The notes beneath the pieces were generated by a model. It saw only the letters and a program-made list of their open reading frames with translations, was not told the DNA's origin and did no database searches. Positions 1 through 11,530 of a stretch of 64,000 nucleotides of DNA are shown here, piece after piece; position 1 is the stretch's first letter, and each line of letters opens with the position of its first letter. The translations under genes and the position numbers were made by a program. The DNA comes from Augochlora pura (Eukaryota > Arthropoda > Insecta > Hymenoptera > Halictidae), in contig NC_135774.1 of assembly GCF_028453695.1 (NCBI RefSeq), forward strand, positions 12,772,001 through 12,836,000, written 5' to 3'.

Positions 1-177
1 AAATATTTCCTGCGATTATCGTTCTCTAGAAATCGATCGGCGGCCGGTGGCGGAATCTTATTACCACCGGAATTCTTCAAATTCTGTGAACTCGCGGTTC
101 GATAGATCCTAGAGGACTCTGACGCCGGACCACAGATCAATTTCCAAAAGATCACGAATCAATTTCGAAATAGTTTG

Positions 178-437
178 AGTTAAATTTCGAAATACCATGA
201 GATAAATTTTAAAATTTTCTAAGATAAATTTCAAAATACCCTGAGATAAATTCCAATAAATAAACCTACGTGTCAATTTTAACATACCTCTTAATAAATT
301 CCAATAAATAAACCCGCGTGTCAATTTCAAAATACCTTTTCATAAATTCCAATAAATAAACCCGCGTGTCAATTTCAATATACCCTTTAATAAATTCCAA
401 TAAATAAACCCGCGCGTCAATTTCAAAAACCCCCGCG
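178..437. repeat. Tandem repeat, 48-bp units preceded by 22-bp units
   Basis: Four 48-bp copies start at 246, 294, 342 and 390, each opening with ATAAATTCCAATAAATAAAC. They follow a shorter 22-bp register (starts near 179, 201, 223 and 245) built on GATAAATTTCAAAATACC. Because 48 is a multiple of three, the minus strand reads as a 16-residue repeat without stops (266-448), but the flanks hold no gene-like sequence. I read it as a minisatellite, not a gene. Confidence 0.9.
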
Positions 438-1379
438 ATGTACCTCAACCAAAAATATTTGCAACAAATATTCCATTGTCAAATTGACCTGTGCGCCGCA
501 TCCGTTTATCATCGTCTGCTTGCACAGACTGCGAGTAATAATCGCGCGCCGAGCAAATATTCGAGCACGCGGCCCGCGAAAATTAAATCTCGAACTAAAA
601 GGGCAAATATGCGTCGCGCTTCGCGGTGACCGAGCTCGCGCTATATTTTGCTTAAATATGGTGATGCCCGCCGACGAGACGACTCTCCCCTGCATTATCG
701 CGATCCATGCGCCCGATGCTTTCCTCTATTTCACCTGAATTACCGAAACCATGACTGTGTCGAATTCGTTCCCGCGAGAACAAACACCAGCCCGCCCCCC
801 CTCTCACCCCGCCCTGTTACATATTAATCGACGCTCGCCATTATACGACGTAATGATAGACCGGCGTGTGCCGTATAATTTATCGAATTCATTTTCCTGT
901 GGAAATGATACTAGTGGGAAACTACAATAGTACTATACATATAGTGTCGATGACGTTTTCCATAATTACTACATTGTACTGCATTTTTTTATAATTATTC
1001 TTCTTTGGGTACCATTGATTTTTCAAAAGGTATTTGTAATCAATTCTAGAATAATATAAATTTTATAATCAATATTTTTTCGTCATCACCATTTTAGCAA
1101 AATACACTAGTTGCGCAAATATTTTCAAAAAGTGTTGCACTTTCTTCCCAAAATTATTTTTGTGTATGTACAAGTATCATATATTTTTCTGTAATTAATT
1201 CTGCTTGGACGATTTTGTTTTAACAAAATGTTACACACTTTTTCATAATCATTTCTCTTTGAATTATATAATTTCCTAAAAATGTACACTATAACGCAAC
1301 CATTTTTATTTTTAAAAAATGTGTTACACTTCTCTATGACCATCTCCTTAAGACGTCACTGTTCTAAAGAAATGTTGCA

Positions 1380-1530
1380 CGTTTATAATAATGTATACTA
1401 TTCCATAATAAATGCACATTATTTCACAATAAATATACACTATTCTATAATAAATATACATTCATAAATATACATTCCACAATCAATAAATGTACACTGT
1501 ACCACAATAAACACACACAACGAACCGTTC
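1380..1530. repeat. Degenerate AT-rich minisatellite
   Basis: Imperfect units of about 22-25 bp carry the pattern AATAAATATACACTATTC, with spellings such as AATAAATGCACATT and AATAAATATACATTC. The flank from about 1120 holds looser relatives (GTGTTACACTT, GTTGCACTT). No coding signal is seen. Confidence 0.6.
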
Positions 1531-2340
1531 CAAAAGACACCACTTCTTAATAACCATTTCTCTCCAACACACCCACCTTAAAAAAGCCGTCGCAAATTTT
1601 TCCATAACCATTCCTCTTCCCCATCGTTCCAAGGAAAGCAATGCCCACTTAACGCCATTATGCTCGACTAAAACGTACCGCAGGCCCCGGAAGATTAAGC
1701 CAGTGTTATCCGAGCGCCGTCCGCGTATCCCCGATCCTCGAGAATTACTATAGCCGGGACCGCGTTAAATATGCCGGTTCCTGGAAGAAACGCGTGGTTC
1801 ACCCCCCTGTTACGAGTTAATCGACGGACCCTATTATCCAACCATGAACACGTACAACGGTCGGGCACGGTGTGTATCGTGTGTCGTCAATCGACACCCC
1901 GTAGACCACCACCTACGTTCTCCGCTTTCCCTGAAGAGTGTATCGAAACGCGCGATCGGGTTCCTTGGAAGCCGATTGAATTATTGACCGGCGCGTCGCG
2001 AATCGTCAAACAGAGAAGTCAGACCTCGCGCGGCGACGTGTTCCGCCACGAAATTTGGCACGGTTCCACGTATTGTTTTCCGAGAACGCGTGATCGATCG
2101 ACGCCGGTGAAAGCACCGACGTGTATCCACTTCCCAGGGAAGAGTCGGCCGGTTGCGTGTCTGTAATCGGAGCCCGCGCATCATGGGATAGCGGGTGCCC
2201 CGGGGCGATTGTTCATAACTTCGCGGACCCTGCCTAAACGGCGACCTGAACACGCTGGTCCACGTGGTGTCGGGTGCCCGAGGATGTTTCGGAGACGACG
2301 ATTGTCTTGAGAAAGTTTTAGACGACGAACGTGTCTAAGA

Positions 2341-2550
2341 TTAACCCTTTGCAGACGGGACCTTTTTAAGTAGAAATCCAAGATATTTGTTTAGGCTTGC
2401 AGTGTTGCCATTTTATATAACTTGGAGCAATTTATATATTATGGAATTGCATTTTGTATCTCGCGCAACATTTAACAGCTCTTAGGAATTTTCTCAATAT
2501 AAATGAATATGATAAAAATGATTTTGAAACACTCGACCGCAAATGGTTAA
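2341..2550. mobile_element. TTAA-flanked MITE, 210 bp
   Basis: The left end reads TTAACCCTTTGCAGACGG. The right end, reverse complemented, reads TTAACCATTTGCGGTCGAG, so the ends form an imperfect inverted repeat inside a TTAA duplication. The interior is AT-rich without a reading frame. Ends of this kind with TTAA target sites are typical of piggyBac-type non-autonomous elements; the superfamily is inferred, since no transposase is present. Confidence 0.7.
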
Positions 2551-2569
2551 CTTTTATGGATCTTTGTGA

Positions 2570-3425
2570 AATTCGAAATACTATAACTTTCTTGCGAATT
2601 GTTGAAACGTGGCGAATCTAGTCTTATTTTAACGAGCGGAATCTCTGCTTTTTATACACATTATTTTTTGAGCGTCAAATCGCTTTCTAAAAGAGCAGAC
2701 TCTTTTTATGCGTCAATGTTTAATTCGTGGCAAGGTTATGTATTATTACAATTTTGCAGACCTCTGGTGAGAGCTTAAATATTTTTCGAATGGTGAGACA
2801 ACAATGTTCCTAAAGAATAAAGTCTTCCCTTTCCAACAAGCCTAGAAAAATTAATCTGCGTTCTTTTTATGCCATTTTATAGTCGTTCGAGTAAAAATTA
2901 TACCTCCAGTATTTAATTATGCATTTTATAAGTAAGACTTCAATGTTAAATAAAATTGTGCAAAATTGAAAGTATTATAACTTTATTAAAAAGATATATA
3001 GGACTTTGTTTTTAAGCTTATTTTAAAAAATAAAACCTCGAATTTTAAACTCTGTTATTTATTTTCGTGTAGATCGTCGGTGGTGACACGTGTCAGTAGA
3101 TTTCCACCAATATTCGTAAAAATTGTCAACTTTTTGCAGAATTTTGCGGAGCGCGACAAATTTTCCCTGCAATTGTGATCACAGCTGTGTCAAAGCCTGC
3201 AGTTTCCTCTTTTCCAACAAGCGTTGCCGCATCGTCCTACAATTTTTTTCCGCGTTTCCACAGTCATTTGAATGAAACATGTGCCGCAGTAGTAGTTGAA
3301 ATTTGGAGCAAAAATTGATCGGAACTTCGCGAACTTCAAAGAGTTACAACTCTGTTACAAATTATCGAATCGCGACGATTGCTATCTCATTTTAAAGCGC
3401 AAAGTGTATACTCTCCACAGGACTA
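2570..3425 (-). repeat. Dispersed ~390-bp repeat, about two decayed units
   Basis: Related cores recur near 2578, 2970 and 3345 (spacing about 392 and 375): an AT-rich ATAACTTT/GTTACAAC motif followed 40-50 bp later by an ATTTTAA-GAGC/AAGCG motif. Read on the minus strand the core is CTTTAAAATGAG followed by GTTACA. The same family appears on the plus strand at 50280-50920 and singly near 4530. No protein is encoded. Confidence 0.5.
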
Positions 3426-3857
3426 ATTTTCTTTTCTCATAAATTCGATTTCACGCATTAATATTTACTTAAACAGACGCGAATTACAAATCCATAAAAT
3501 CCACGGATTAATTAAAATATTGACAATTTATTGACCCGATTCGGTTCGCGTCGATCGGTTTCCGAACACAGCCGATATAACGTTTCCGTGGCGGAGTAAA
3601 AAAAATGTTCCCGCGGCCACGAAGCACCCTCGAACAGGCGTTTCATTTAGAAGATCTAGGCCTCGTTGAGACTAACCAGTCGAGAGGTCCTTATCCAATA
3701 ATTAAACTGGGCCGCTGAAAAAATGCATGAAAAAGTTTTCAGATAGCGACCGGCAAGGCTTCCCCCCCGGTCGCCCGATCAGATACGGCTATTCGTTCGT
3801 CGACGGATAATCATTGACTTTAATTAATTTCTTCTCTGTTCTTCCGATTGGTTTCAG

Positions 3858-3966
3858 AGCAAGTTCGAGCCCCAGTGTCACGTGTTCCGTACGAAGCAGT
3901 TGCGCAAGCCGCGACCATGCCATTTGTGCCATCAGGCGGTGATGAAGCAGGCGTCTTGTTGCCGAG
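3858..3966 (+). CDS. Internal exon: N-terminal part of a tensin-type C1 domain
   Basis: This 109-nt exon follows a strong acceptor (pyrimidine tract then TTTCAG at 3852-3857) and ends at GTGAGT (3967). It is open in phase 0 and leaves one base over, which pairs with the exon at 5253. It encodes 36 residues. His8, Cys21, Cys24 and Cys35 are in C1 zinc-finger spacing (HX12CX2CX10C), with the usual basic KPRPC run before the first Cys pair. The ten-residue gap before Cys35 is shorter than the 13-14 of classical PKC-type C1 domains and matches the C1 of tensin-2 proteins, which link integrin adhesions to actin. It may therefore be an atypical C1 that does not bind diacylglycerol; that is inference. 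Upstream exons are not visible here. Another protein with an atypical C1 cannot be excluded. Confidence 0.75.
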
Positions 3967-4126
3967 GTGAGTCGATAAACTGGTTCTCTGTAATTCTGAC
4001 CACTGGGAAGCACGGAGTAGTCTCGTGTGCTGGGATCCCGGTCGGTACCGTAGTGGTGGATGGTAACAACGAAGTTGCCAGCCAGCGGACTGTTCGAACT
4101 CCAACGGGAACTACGGAACAGTTTTC

Positions 4127-4200
4127 TATCGTTCTACCTTCTCCACTGTTCTACTTTCTCTACTGTTCTACCTTCTTCACTGTTCTACCTTCTCCTATAT
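4127..4200. repeat. 17-bp tandem repeat in the C1 intron
   Basis: About four pyrimidine-rich copies of CTGTTCTACCTTCTTCA follow one another with few changes. Confidence 0.8.
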
Positions 4201-4925
4201 CGTTTGAATAGTCCACTGTTTTTTCTCGTAGAACGTTTATAATAATTCTGATCGAACTGCGGATTTTATACAATTATAGTAAAAATAATTAAATAAAATG
4301 GTAAACAGCTAACGCAGCGGAAGAATGAAGCAACTATCCTCAATTTTAACATTTATTAAATAATTTATATATCTTGTATTTGATACAGAGAATTTTTATT
4401 TTTTACAAAAATCTGCAGTTTAGCTAGAGCTAATTATATTGAGATAATTGTTATACTTTGAACTCTTGTAACTAGAGACGAAAATTTTTAATATATTTGC
4501 GTGATAAGGGTGTGGAAGTAGAGGGATGACTCTTTAAAATGAGCATAGGTAGGATGATGTAACATTTTTTACACAGAGTTACAGAAGTTCAATGTTCGAC
4601 AATTTTTCGTGCTTGACGTGTTATCTACTGGCGGTGATTTTATCATTTTTGATTGCAATTTTAGTCGTATACCAAAAAGTCACCCCCTGTAGCATAATCG
4701 AATAATTTTATTTAGAATTATCTTGTGAACAGAGATTTTTCATTTTAATCACTAGACTACGGATTTATCGAATTTTTGTCAAAAAACGTGTCAACGAGAT
4801 ACATAATTTATTTTTACTTTTTGAAGTTATTTAAAGAATGCAAACATATTTATATAATTACTGTTCCTTAGAATTGATTATTCTGTAATAAAAATCCTCA
4901 GTCAATGACTTTGATAAATAAACTC

Positions 4926-5161
4926 TTAACACTGGAACAACCAAGCTCACAACCACAACCACAACCTTCAACTCTCAAAATATTAATAAAATAATATCGC
5001 CAAACTTCATCATCTCAATTTCGCAACTACAGAAATCTCACACACGTTGCACCTATATTTTCTTGCCTAGATCGCGATCAAAACACAAAACACCCCAACA
5101 AATCTCGACGCTTTTCAAGAGAATGCAAACCAGTTCGGTTGTTCCAATGTCAACCTGTTAA
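4926..5161. mobile_element. TTAA-flanked MITE (separate family) in the C1 intron
   Basis: The left end is TTAACACTGGAACAACC. The right end, reverse complemented, is TTAACAGGTTGACATTGGAACAACC's shorter equivalent: both share TTAACA and TTGGAACAACC-like parts, with an 8-bp length difference. The ends are flanked by TTAA. The interior is AT-rich and non-coding. It shares the TTAA target with the CCCTTTGC families but has different ends. Confidence 0.6.
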
Positions 5162-5252
5162 AGAATTGTTAGCGCTGCGCTAGTTTAGAACTAGTCGTAC
5201 AAGTATCCGCACGGTTCGCGACCGCTAACAAATCGTTCTTGTTCGTTTGCAG

Positions 5253-5290
5253 TGTGCAAGTACATCTGCCACAAGACCTGCGAGGACAAG
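5253..5290 (+). CDS. Internal exon: C-terminal part of the tensin-type C1 domain
   Basis: This 38-nt exon lies between TTTGCAG and GTAAGC. Its first two bases complete the Val37 codon of the previous exon, and it then gives C-K-Y-I-C-H-K-T-C-E-D-K. Cys38, His43 and Cys46 supply the CX2CX4HX2C part of the finger. The last ligand of the family pattern, a Cys seven residues after Cys46, must come from the next exon, at about its fifth codon. That exon, ending the C1 domain and starting in phase 0, was not found downstream, so the following intron is long or the exon lies outside the window. The exact phase match between the two exons is the strongest evidence that both are real. Confidence 0.75.
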
Positions 5291-6980
5291 GTAAGCACCG
5301 ATTCCTCCCCTCACCTCTTTTTTTTTTTTCGCGCGGCGGTCCGGATCCCGCGTCGCCTCTAAACGGATTAGTATCCGCGATCGCGGGACGACGCGTCTTC
5401 TCGGAACCTTTGTGTGACAGAGTGGAGAGCACTTCCTCGTACACGAGGAGGCTCTCGCAAGCTAGCCGAGACGACCTCCTCTCTCGTACTTCCTGGTACT
5501 CAAACAAATCTCTGCCGTGGCTCGAACACGTGAAACAAAACGTTCCGCGACAAGGCCGGCTGTGTCCCGGTCCTGGACACACGGTCGGGACTGTCCCTTC
5601 CACAATGCAACTAAGGTGAACGAGAGATACGCGTTCGAGGAACGGTACCGGAAGCGATCGGTAGCAGTCGCCACGCCAGAGATCGGGGCTAACAGATGCA
5701 TCTTAATTCGTGCACGCCACCGGTGGCGTGGCCGATGAGATTCCCCGGTTCCTCGAAGCCGACGATATGGCGATGCTCGATGCAAATGTCTCGCCGCTGT
5801 GGGACCTGGTTATGGGACCCGCATGAAAATGGTGCTGACATCGGCCTTTCGGAGACCATACAATCAGCACCATCGAGCTTTAAGTTTAGACAGTTTTAAC
5901 GCGGTTTTTTACTTTTTATTTTTAAACTGGTGAAATTATTTCTCTGTATTTAATGGTTGAATTATATAGCGAATTCGTATTGCAATAACTGGGGACAAGT
6001 TTGATGAATTCAGTCTAGGTTATGTGTTGAATTGAACAGTTAGTATTATAACTATAGGCAATAGTATTATTTTTAATATTCTGAAAGTTTATTCTTTGTA
6101 CAATTTTTATAGATTATAGACAATACACTAGTTTAGGTTTGGTTGAAGTAGGTGTATCTAATAAATAGTATTTTAAAGCAGGGTGCGATATTGTAAGGGT
6201 CGTGAAGTCATTTCTGAAGTATACCATGCTATATCATGCTAGTCTAAAGATTACAGAGCCTAAAGACATACTTTATAATAAACGAAGTAATATCTTTTAT
6301 TTTTAATCTACTCGAATAATTTCCAACAATTACATACATTAATTTAATGGCGTACTTTCTACCAAGAATAATAGCTCACTTTTGGACAAACAATTGAGTA
6401 ACTTAAAATCATACAATCAATTAATATACACATGCCAAAATATTAAAAATTCAAATAAAATAAAGTTTATAGATAAAGTTGCTATAAATTATCTTGACTC
6501 TAAACTATGCCAATAATAACTTAACCAACACACATGTTACCAAACACAAACACCCCTGCTTTATCAAAGAGGACATTAATATAATCTACACCATTATGAT
6601 ACAAAGGTGTAGTACAAAACGTATAAAGCTGTGTATAAAGGCATGCGACTAGAAAATAGTGCACCAAAAGATCCCAACCAAGGTCTAAAACGATGAAGAC
6701 GATCACCATCTGACGCGGAAAAGGATGCGGTCCGTTGTTTCTGGGACGTTTTATAATTTTGTCGTCTGGCGTAGATCTCGGTCGAGCTGGTTGTGTGAAA
6801 TGCGGTGTGGGTTCAGTCACCGGGCAGGGCACGAGCCTCTCTTACCTTACCTTCTTCGTATCTCGAGGCACTCGTGTGTCACACCGGCTCCTCGCACACC
6901 AACGCGAGAGCAACACATCTTCGGACGCAGCCGTGAGCCGGCCGTAGAGAGACTAGCGGAAGGATGAACGCTGGACGTCG
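5291..6980. other. No gene seen
   Basis: The first 470 bp are GC-rich with overlapping chance frames. From about 5890 to 6520 the DNA is AT-rich and plain. Nothing continuing the C1 protein was recognised. Confidence 0.5.
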
Positions 6981-6984
6981 AGGA

Positions 6985-7101
6985 GAACGTGCCCGAGACA
7001 GTGGCAGAGAGATAGATGATGGTACACGGGGTAAGAAAAGAAGAGGGATCGAGCGAGATGGAGACAGAGAGAGCAAGAGAGATAGATGGATAAAGAGAGC
7101 A

Positions 7102-7139
<38 letters not shown>

Positions 7140-7320
7140 CAAGATAGATAAATAGAGAGAAAGAGAGAGCAAGAGAGATAGATAGAGAGAAAGACAGAGC
7201 AAGTGAAATAAAGATAGAGAGGGCAAGAGAGATAAATAGAGAGAAAGAGAGAGCAAGAGAGATAAGGTAGAGAGAAAGAGAGAGAGGGGGGGGGGGATGA
7301 GGGGGGCCAGATAGAACGAG
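6985..7320. repeat. Purine-rich GAGA tract
   Basis: About 330 bp are made of GA dinucleotides and imperfect GAGAAAGAGAGAGCAAGAGA units, with a pure GA run near 7101-7131 and a G run at 7287-7297. The long minus-strand frames across it give only Ser/Leu-rich low-complexity protein and are artefacts. Confidence 0.9.
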
Positions 7321-7563
7321 AGAGGAAGAAGAGCACGACTTCCTTCTGTAAGTGCCGGAACGTCGTTTGTTACGATGGTTTTGTGGCACCGCGAACAAAA
7401 CGGTCGGCCCGATCCCTTTGATACGTCCATTTTCGACCGAGAGAGCCTCCATTACCGCCGCAGGAATCTACCCCGGTGGATCTCTTTCCGCGACACATGC
7501 ACACACGGTGAAAGCGAAAGAATCCTCTCGGTTGGCGCAGGGCGATTGACATTTAAGAAGTAT

Positions 7564-7579
7564 CCCCCCCCCCCCCCCC
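7564..7579. repeat. Poly-C run (16)
   Basis: An uninterrupted cytosine run is followed by a CT-rich stretch. Confidence 0.95.
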
Positions 7580-7599
7580 TCTTCCTTCCTTTCTTCTTC

Positions 7600-9340
7600 T
7601 GATGCTGATAGTCTCGTCCCGTGCAAGACGTTTGGCTTTCGCTGAACTTGTCATCGATGCCCGGGCAATTAGCGGCGGCCGCTCGTACGAATTGACATTT
7701 TGCGACGGCCGTGGAAAAATGCCGGAAGGCATAAAGTTTAATTAGCTAGATTCGACCGATAGATTGCGGCCCCGCGGCGGCATCGATACGCGGGAGATGG
7801 CTACTTGAATATCCAGTTCTATGGCTGATTATGGCTGAGCCCGTTTTGTTCTGTCACGATTATGCGCCGGGACTAAAACGAGAACAATCCTAGCCTAATT
7901 GGTGATTCGCCAAACCGTTTCCTGATATTAATGAGGGGAAACGTTGAAACACTGTGACCGTCGTCGAACATACAGCTACCGCAGAAAGTTTCTACGGTTG
8001 GGATGGATGAGATTAGGTTTTTCGATAGCTGAGACGGAGCATTGGTGACTATTGTACTCGGTGATATGGGCGTTTAGGTGAAAAATTGGGAGGATAAGTT
8101 GGATTTTAAATTATATTAGAAAGCATCGAGAAAGGAATTTTTTAACGTATGGATGTTGGGTTAAATTAAAAAGGGCGATGGGAGAATTTGTAAAATTATG
8201 TATGATGAATTATAGTATGTTATGCATCAAAGTTCCATGTACGAAATTATTACGTGAAAGGTTATGTCAAGAGAAATAATTATTCAAAGCTGGGTATACT
8301 AAATTATAATGTGAGAAGCAGCGAATTAAAAAATTGTTTACAACTGTGTGCAGTAAATTTGTTGAAAACTATCAATTAAGAAATTATAAAGAAAAATGGC
8401 ACCAAGAGAAAAAGTTCCAAAAGAAAAATAGTACCAAATGAAATTATTATAAAATACTATTAAACTATTATAAAATTGCATTAAATGAGAAAATTACATA
8501 AAAACAAAGTGAAAGAAATAGAAAATAAAAATAGGTACTAAACGAAGGAACTATACAAGAAGACAAAGAATCATTAAAAAAATATTAAACTAAAAAATAG
8601 AAAAATAGAAGAAACTAGAAAAAAGCAAGTAATGTCGAATGAAAGTATAGCAAATGAAAGATAAGTATAAAGGATGAGCAAAAGTGTCTAGTTGAGTCAG
8701 AGTCGTGTCTCTCCGCCGCGTCAGTGAAACTTTCAAGCTGAAGTGTACAAGAAGCGTCCGACGAATCATTTATCCGGCGGTCATCCGATCTAAGATCGCG
8801 GGGGTCGTTAGCAATTCGTGCTTATTAAGTTTACAGGCATCGGCACGAACGTTATTGCCCTTTCGGGGAGGAGGCACAAAGGGGAACACCGGGCCCTTGT
8901 CCCCCGCATAAGAATTCCGCGGCGGGTCACGTCCGTTCCGGACGTTTTGAAATTCGAGGCAGCTCGTGGTTCCCTTCCACGGAGTCCGCGGGCGTCTCGA
9001 ACCTCGTCTTCGCGGTATTGTGGAACATCAGCCTTCGCGTATGATGTAATTCGTCACGGGGCCTCGTGAATACTTGTTTGCTCGTCGCGGTGGTCGCCTT
9101 GAACCTCCGCCTGGACCACGCGGCCTTTTCGGAGTTTCGAGTGTACGTTGAAAACGGCTAATTGCGTGAACTATTGGGCAACCGCGTAAACCGGTGTCGC
9201 AATTAGGGGGGGAGGGGAAATTTTTGTAGGAGACATTAATTTGTCATGCACAATGTCGCGGCGGGCTTTTAGAAATTAAAAGAACCCGGTCGGAACTCGT
9301 TTAGATTCGTATCTTAATAAGTTTCGTCGGAAATACTATG
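7600..9340. other. No gene seen
   Basis: Mixed-composition DNA. Between 8380 and 8690 it is A-rich with loose repetition (AAATAG, AAATGAAA words). GC-rich sequence at 8700-9070 has chance open frames in two registers only. Confidence 0.5.
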
Positions 9341-9354
9341 GTAATTCCGAAATA

Positions 9355-9660
9355 CGTATATTTGAGTTTAAATATAAATTTAATCATTTAGGATGCAAAT
9401 GTCATGATTTAAAATATAAGTTTAATTGTTCACAATTTAAATGTAATAACTTAAAATATAGATTTCATAATTGAAGATATAAATTTTATCATTTGAAATT
9501 GTACATTTAATAATTTTAAATTGTACATTTAATAATCTTAAATGTTTTTAATCATTTAAAATATAAATTTAATAATTTAAGGTATAAACTCAATAACATA
9601 AAAATAGATTTAATAATTTAGAATATACATTTAATAACATCAAACATAAAATGATTACTA
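9355..9660. repeat. Degenerate AT-rich tandem repeat
   Basis: Imperfect ~21-24-bp units on the theme ATATAAATTTAATAATTTAA recur about a dozen times (for example near 9370, 9406, 9450, 9475 and 9560), with drifting spacing and sequence. Confidence 0.6.
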
Positions 9661-10583
9661 CTATATTAATTACTTCTATATTACTGAAATAATTTCAACT
9701 ATAATCACATTTACATCTCATCTCATACTTAACTCACTCCACACTATACCTAAGTGCTCATTATCACACTGAAATAGAACAAATAAATTAGCATCTCCAA
9801 CGCTTTGCAAAATATATATCACGTTCTATCAAAGTGTGTTTCTCGCTTCCATAATCGCAAAATACAAGATCTGAACGTAGCAATACGAGCCAGAGAGCGC
9901 CAATGCCTCCGCCTGGAATAAGAGACAAGGAAGATACAAAAGCCGGGCGCCATTATTCCGTAGGTCCTGATTACCGATTAGGAAATTTATTCGCTACGAC
10001 GTTCGAACTCGCAGTGGCGCATCCTGTTCATTATCTCCGGCGGCCGCTGTCCGTACAACGATAGAAATTGTCCAGAAAGTACTGTTATCTGCAGTCCCCC
10101 TGTAACATTATAACGCTACTGTATACACGAAGGAGCGATGCATCACGCCACGTATCTCGCCAAGATAAACCGAGGTATGTGTGAGAGAAGGTATTGATAT
10201 CATCGCTTTCGCTATAACGCCTCGTCTCCAGGAATCGCGGTGGCCGCAGCTGCCGGGAACTGAGAACCGCTGCCACGCGGAGCTAGCTAACGAACGACAT
10301 CATTCGTCGAATATGGTGAACCAGGTGTTTCCTTGAGATCGAAGGTCGCCGCGTTTCTTTTCACCACTTCCTACCCGGCGAACTTCTGAACCATCCTCAC
10401 AGGACAATTCGGAATTCTTTTTTTTCATTTTCTAATCTTTTTGTAGCTCGAGTATTTATTCATTGTTAATTTCTTTTCTCCTTTTTAAATTTAGTTTCCA
10501 AAATATATTAAAAATTGGGTTCATGTTTTTTAGTTTTTTCTTTTATTCTTTTATTAACTTTTGCGGAATTAGGAGACCCAGCC

Positions 10584-10585
<2 letters not shown>
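9661..10585. other. No gene seen
   Basis: AT-rich to 9850, then average composition. No exon, RNA gene or mobile element was recognised. Confidence 0.5.
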
Positions 10586-10625
<40 letters not shown>

Positions 10626-10635
10626 GCCTCTCTCT
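10586..10635. repeat. CT microsatellite
   Basis: A long (CT)n run with a slightly broken 3' end. Confidence 0.95.
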
Positions 10636-10736
10636 ATGTAGCTAACCAGAGCTGGGACATCGCCAATGATCGGCTTGTTATCGATTCAGAATATTCGCAA
10701 TAGTTTTAGGAACTCGCTGATACGGATTTCCGGGTA

Positions 10737-11150
10737 CAGTCAAACCTCGATTATCCCGGCCAAGCAGAACGACATAAGCGATTAGATAATGGAACACAGT
10801 TGCTCGGTTAAAATGACAGATGCCATCTTTATTGATTTTTATTAGAAATCGTTTCGTAGATCGTTCGCCTCTGAGTCAGCTGATTGCAGGTAAAAGGTAC
10901 TTAAAAGGCAGTTGATTTTATATCAACCTCTTGTATTATTACTTATAAATAAATGAATTGCCAGATAGAGAATTCGTGATATCATATGACAACCTTCGCT
11001 TTAATGTTTAAATATTAATGATACGCAGAATTTCATTTCTTTTTAAGAGCTATGAATAATATAGATATTTAGTAGATTGTGTTTGTTCATTACGAGTCTA
11101 ATACGGTATTATAGAGTAAAGGGTTATGGGATCGGATAGTCGAGATTCTG
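10737..11150. mobile_element. Possible pogo/Tigger-like relic, ~414 bp
   Basis: The left end after a TA is CAGTCAAACCTCGATTATCC. The right end, reverse complemented, reads CAGAATCTCGACTATCCGATC. The ends thus share an imperfect inverted repeat of about 20 bp. The CAGTCAAACCTCG start next to TA resembles pogo/Tigger-class terminal repeats. The interior has no transposase frame, and the right-hand TA is not preserved. Confidence 0.4.
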
Positions 11151-11154
11151 AATA

Positions 11155-11530
11155 TTTATTAAAAAAATAAAGAAGACTATTGCCACGATTGTTATGTAAA
11201 GGAAAGAGTATTTGAAACGTTGTAGTGGTTGGCAAAACAGAGTTCGCTCCAAATTGTAGCCTAAGGTGATCTCCAACCTTCGACCTCCTTTTAGAACTTC
11301 GAATGTCAAAACTTCATGTAACGAGGAGGATTGTTACAGAAGTATAATGAAGAAGATTGCAACCACTGATAGACAGAGTAATGAATAGTTATAGAAGCTA
11401 CTGTGATTCTTGATAATAGACTGTACTCTAAATAGGCGTGGCCTAGAAGCTCCGAGTGCTAGTTGCAGGAAATTACGATTGCTGACTGATAAATAGAAAA
11501 TTAACGGTACAATAATTATGTTTATCAAAA
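11155..11530. repeat. Degenerate tandem duplication, ~185-bp unit
   Basis: The segment from about 11165 (AAGAAGACTATTGCCAC) aligns with that from about 11348 (AAGAAGATTGCAACCAC) over roughly 120 bp, including a shared TAGCCTAAG/TGGCCTAGAAG block. Minus-strand translations of both copies are also alike, which follows from the duplication and is not evidence of coding. Confidence 0.5.

Larger units (their letters stand above)
3967..5252 (+). other. Intron between the two C1 exons
   Basis: The intron runs from GTGAGT to TTTGCAG and interrupts the codon for Val37 in phase 1. It is AT-rich and holds a 17-bp tandem repeat (4127-4200), one copy of the dispersed CTTTAAAATGAGC motif (about 4530-4590) and a MITE (4926-5161). 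No other exon-like segment is seen in it. Confidence 0.7.

Noticed and set aside
6847..7452. Overlapping minus-strand frames of 201, 183 and 127 codons
   Set aside because: They are translations of the GAGA purine tract and give Ser/Leu low complexity only.
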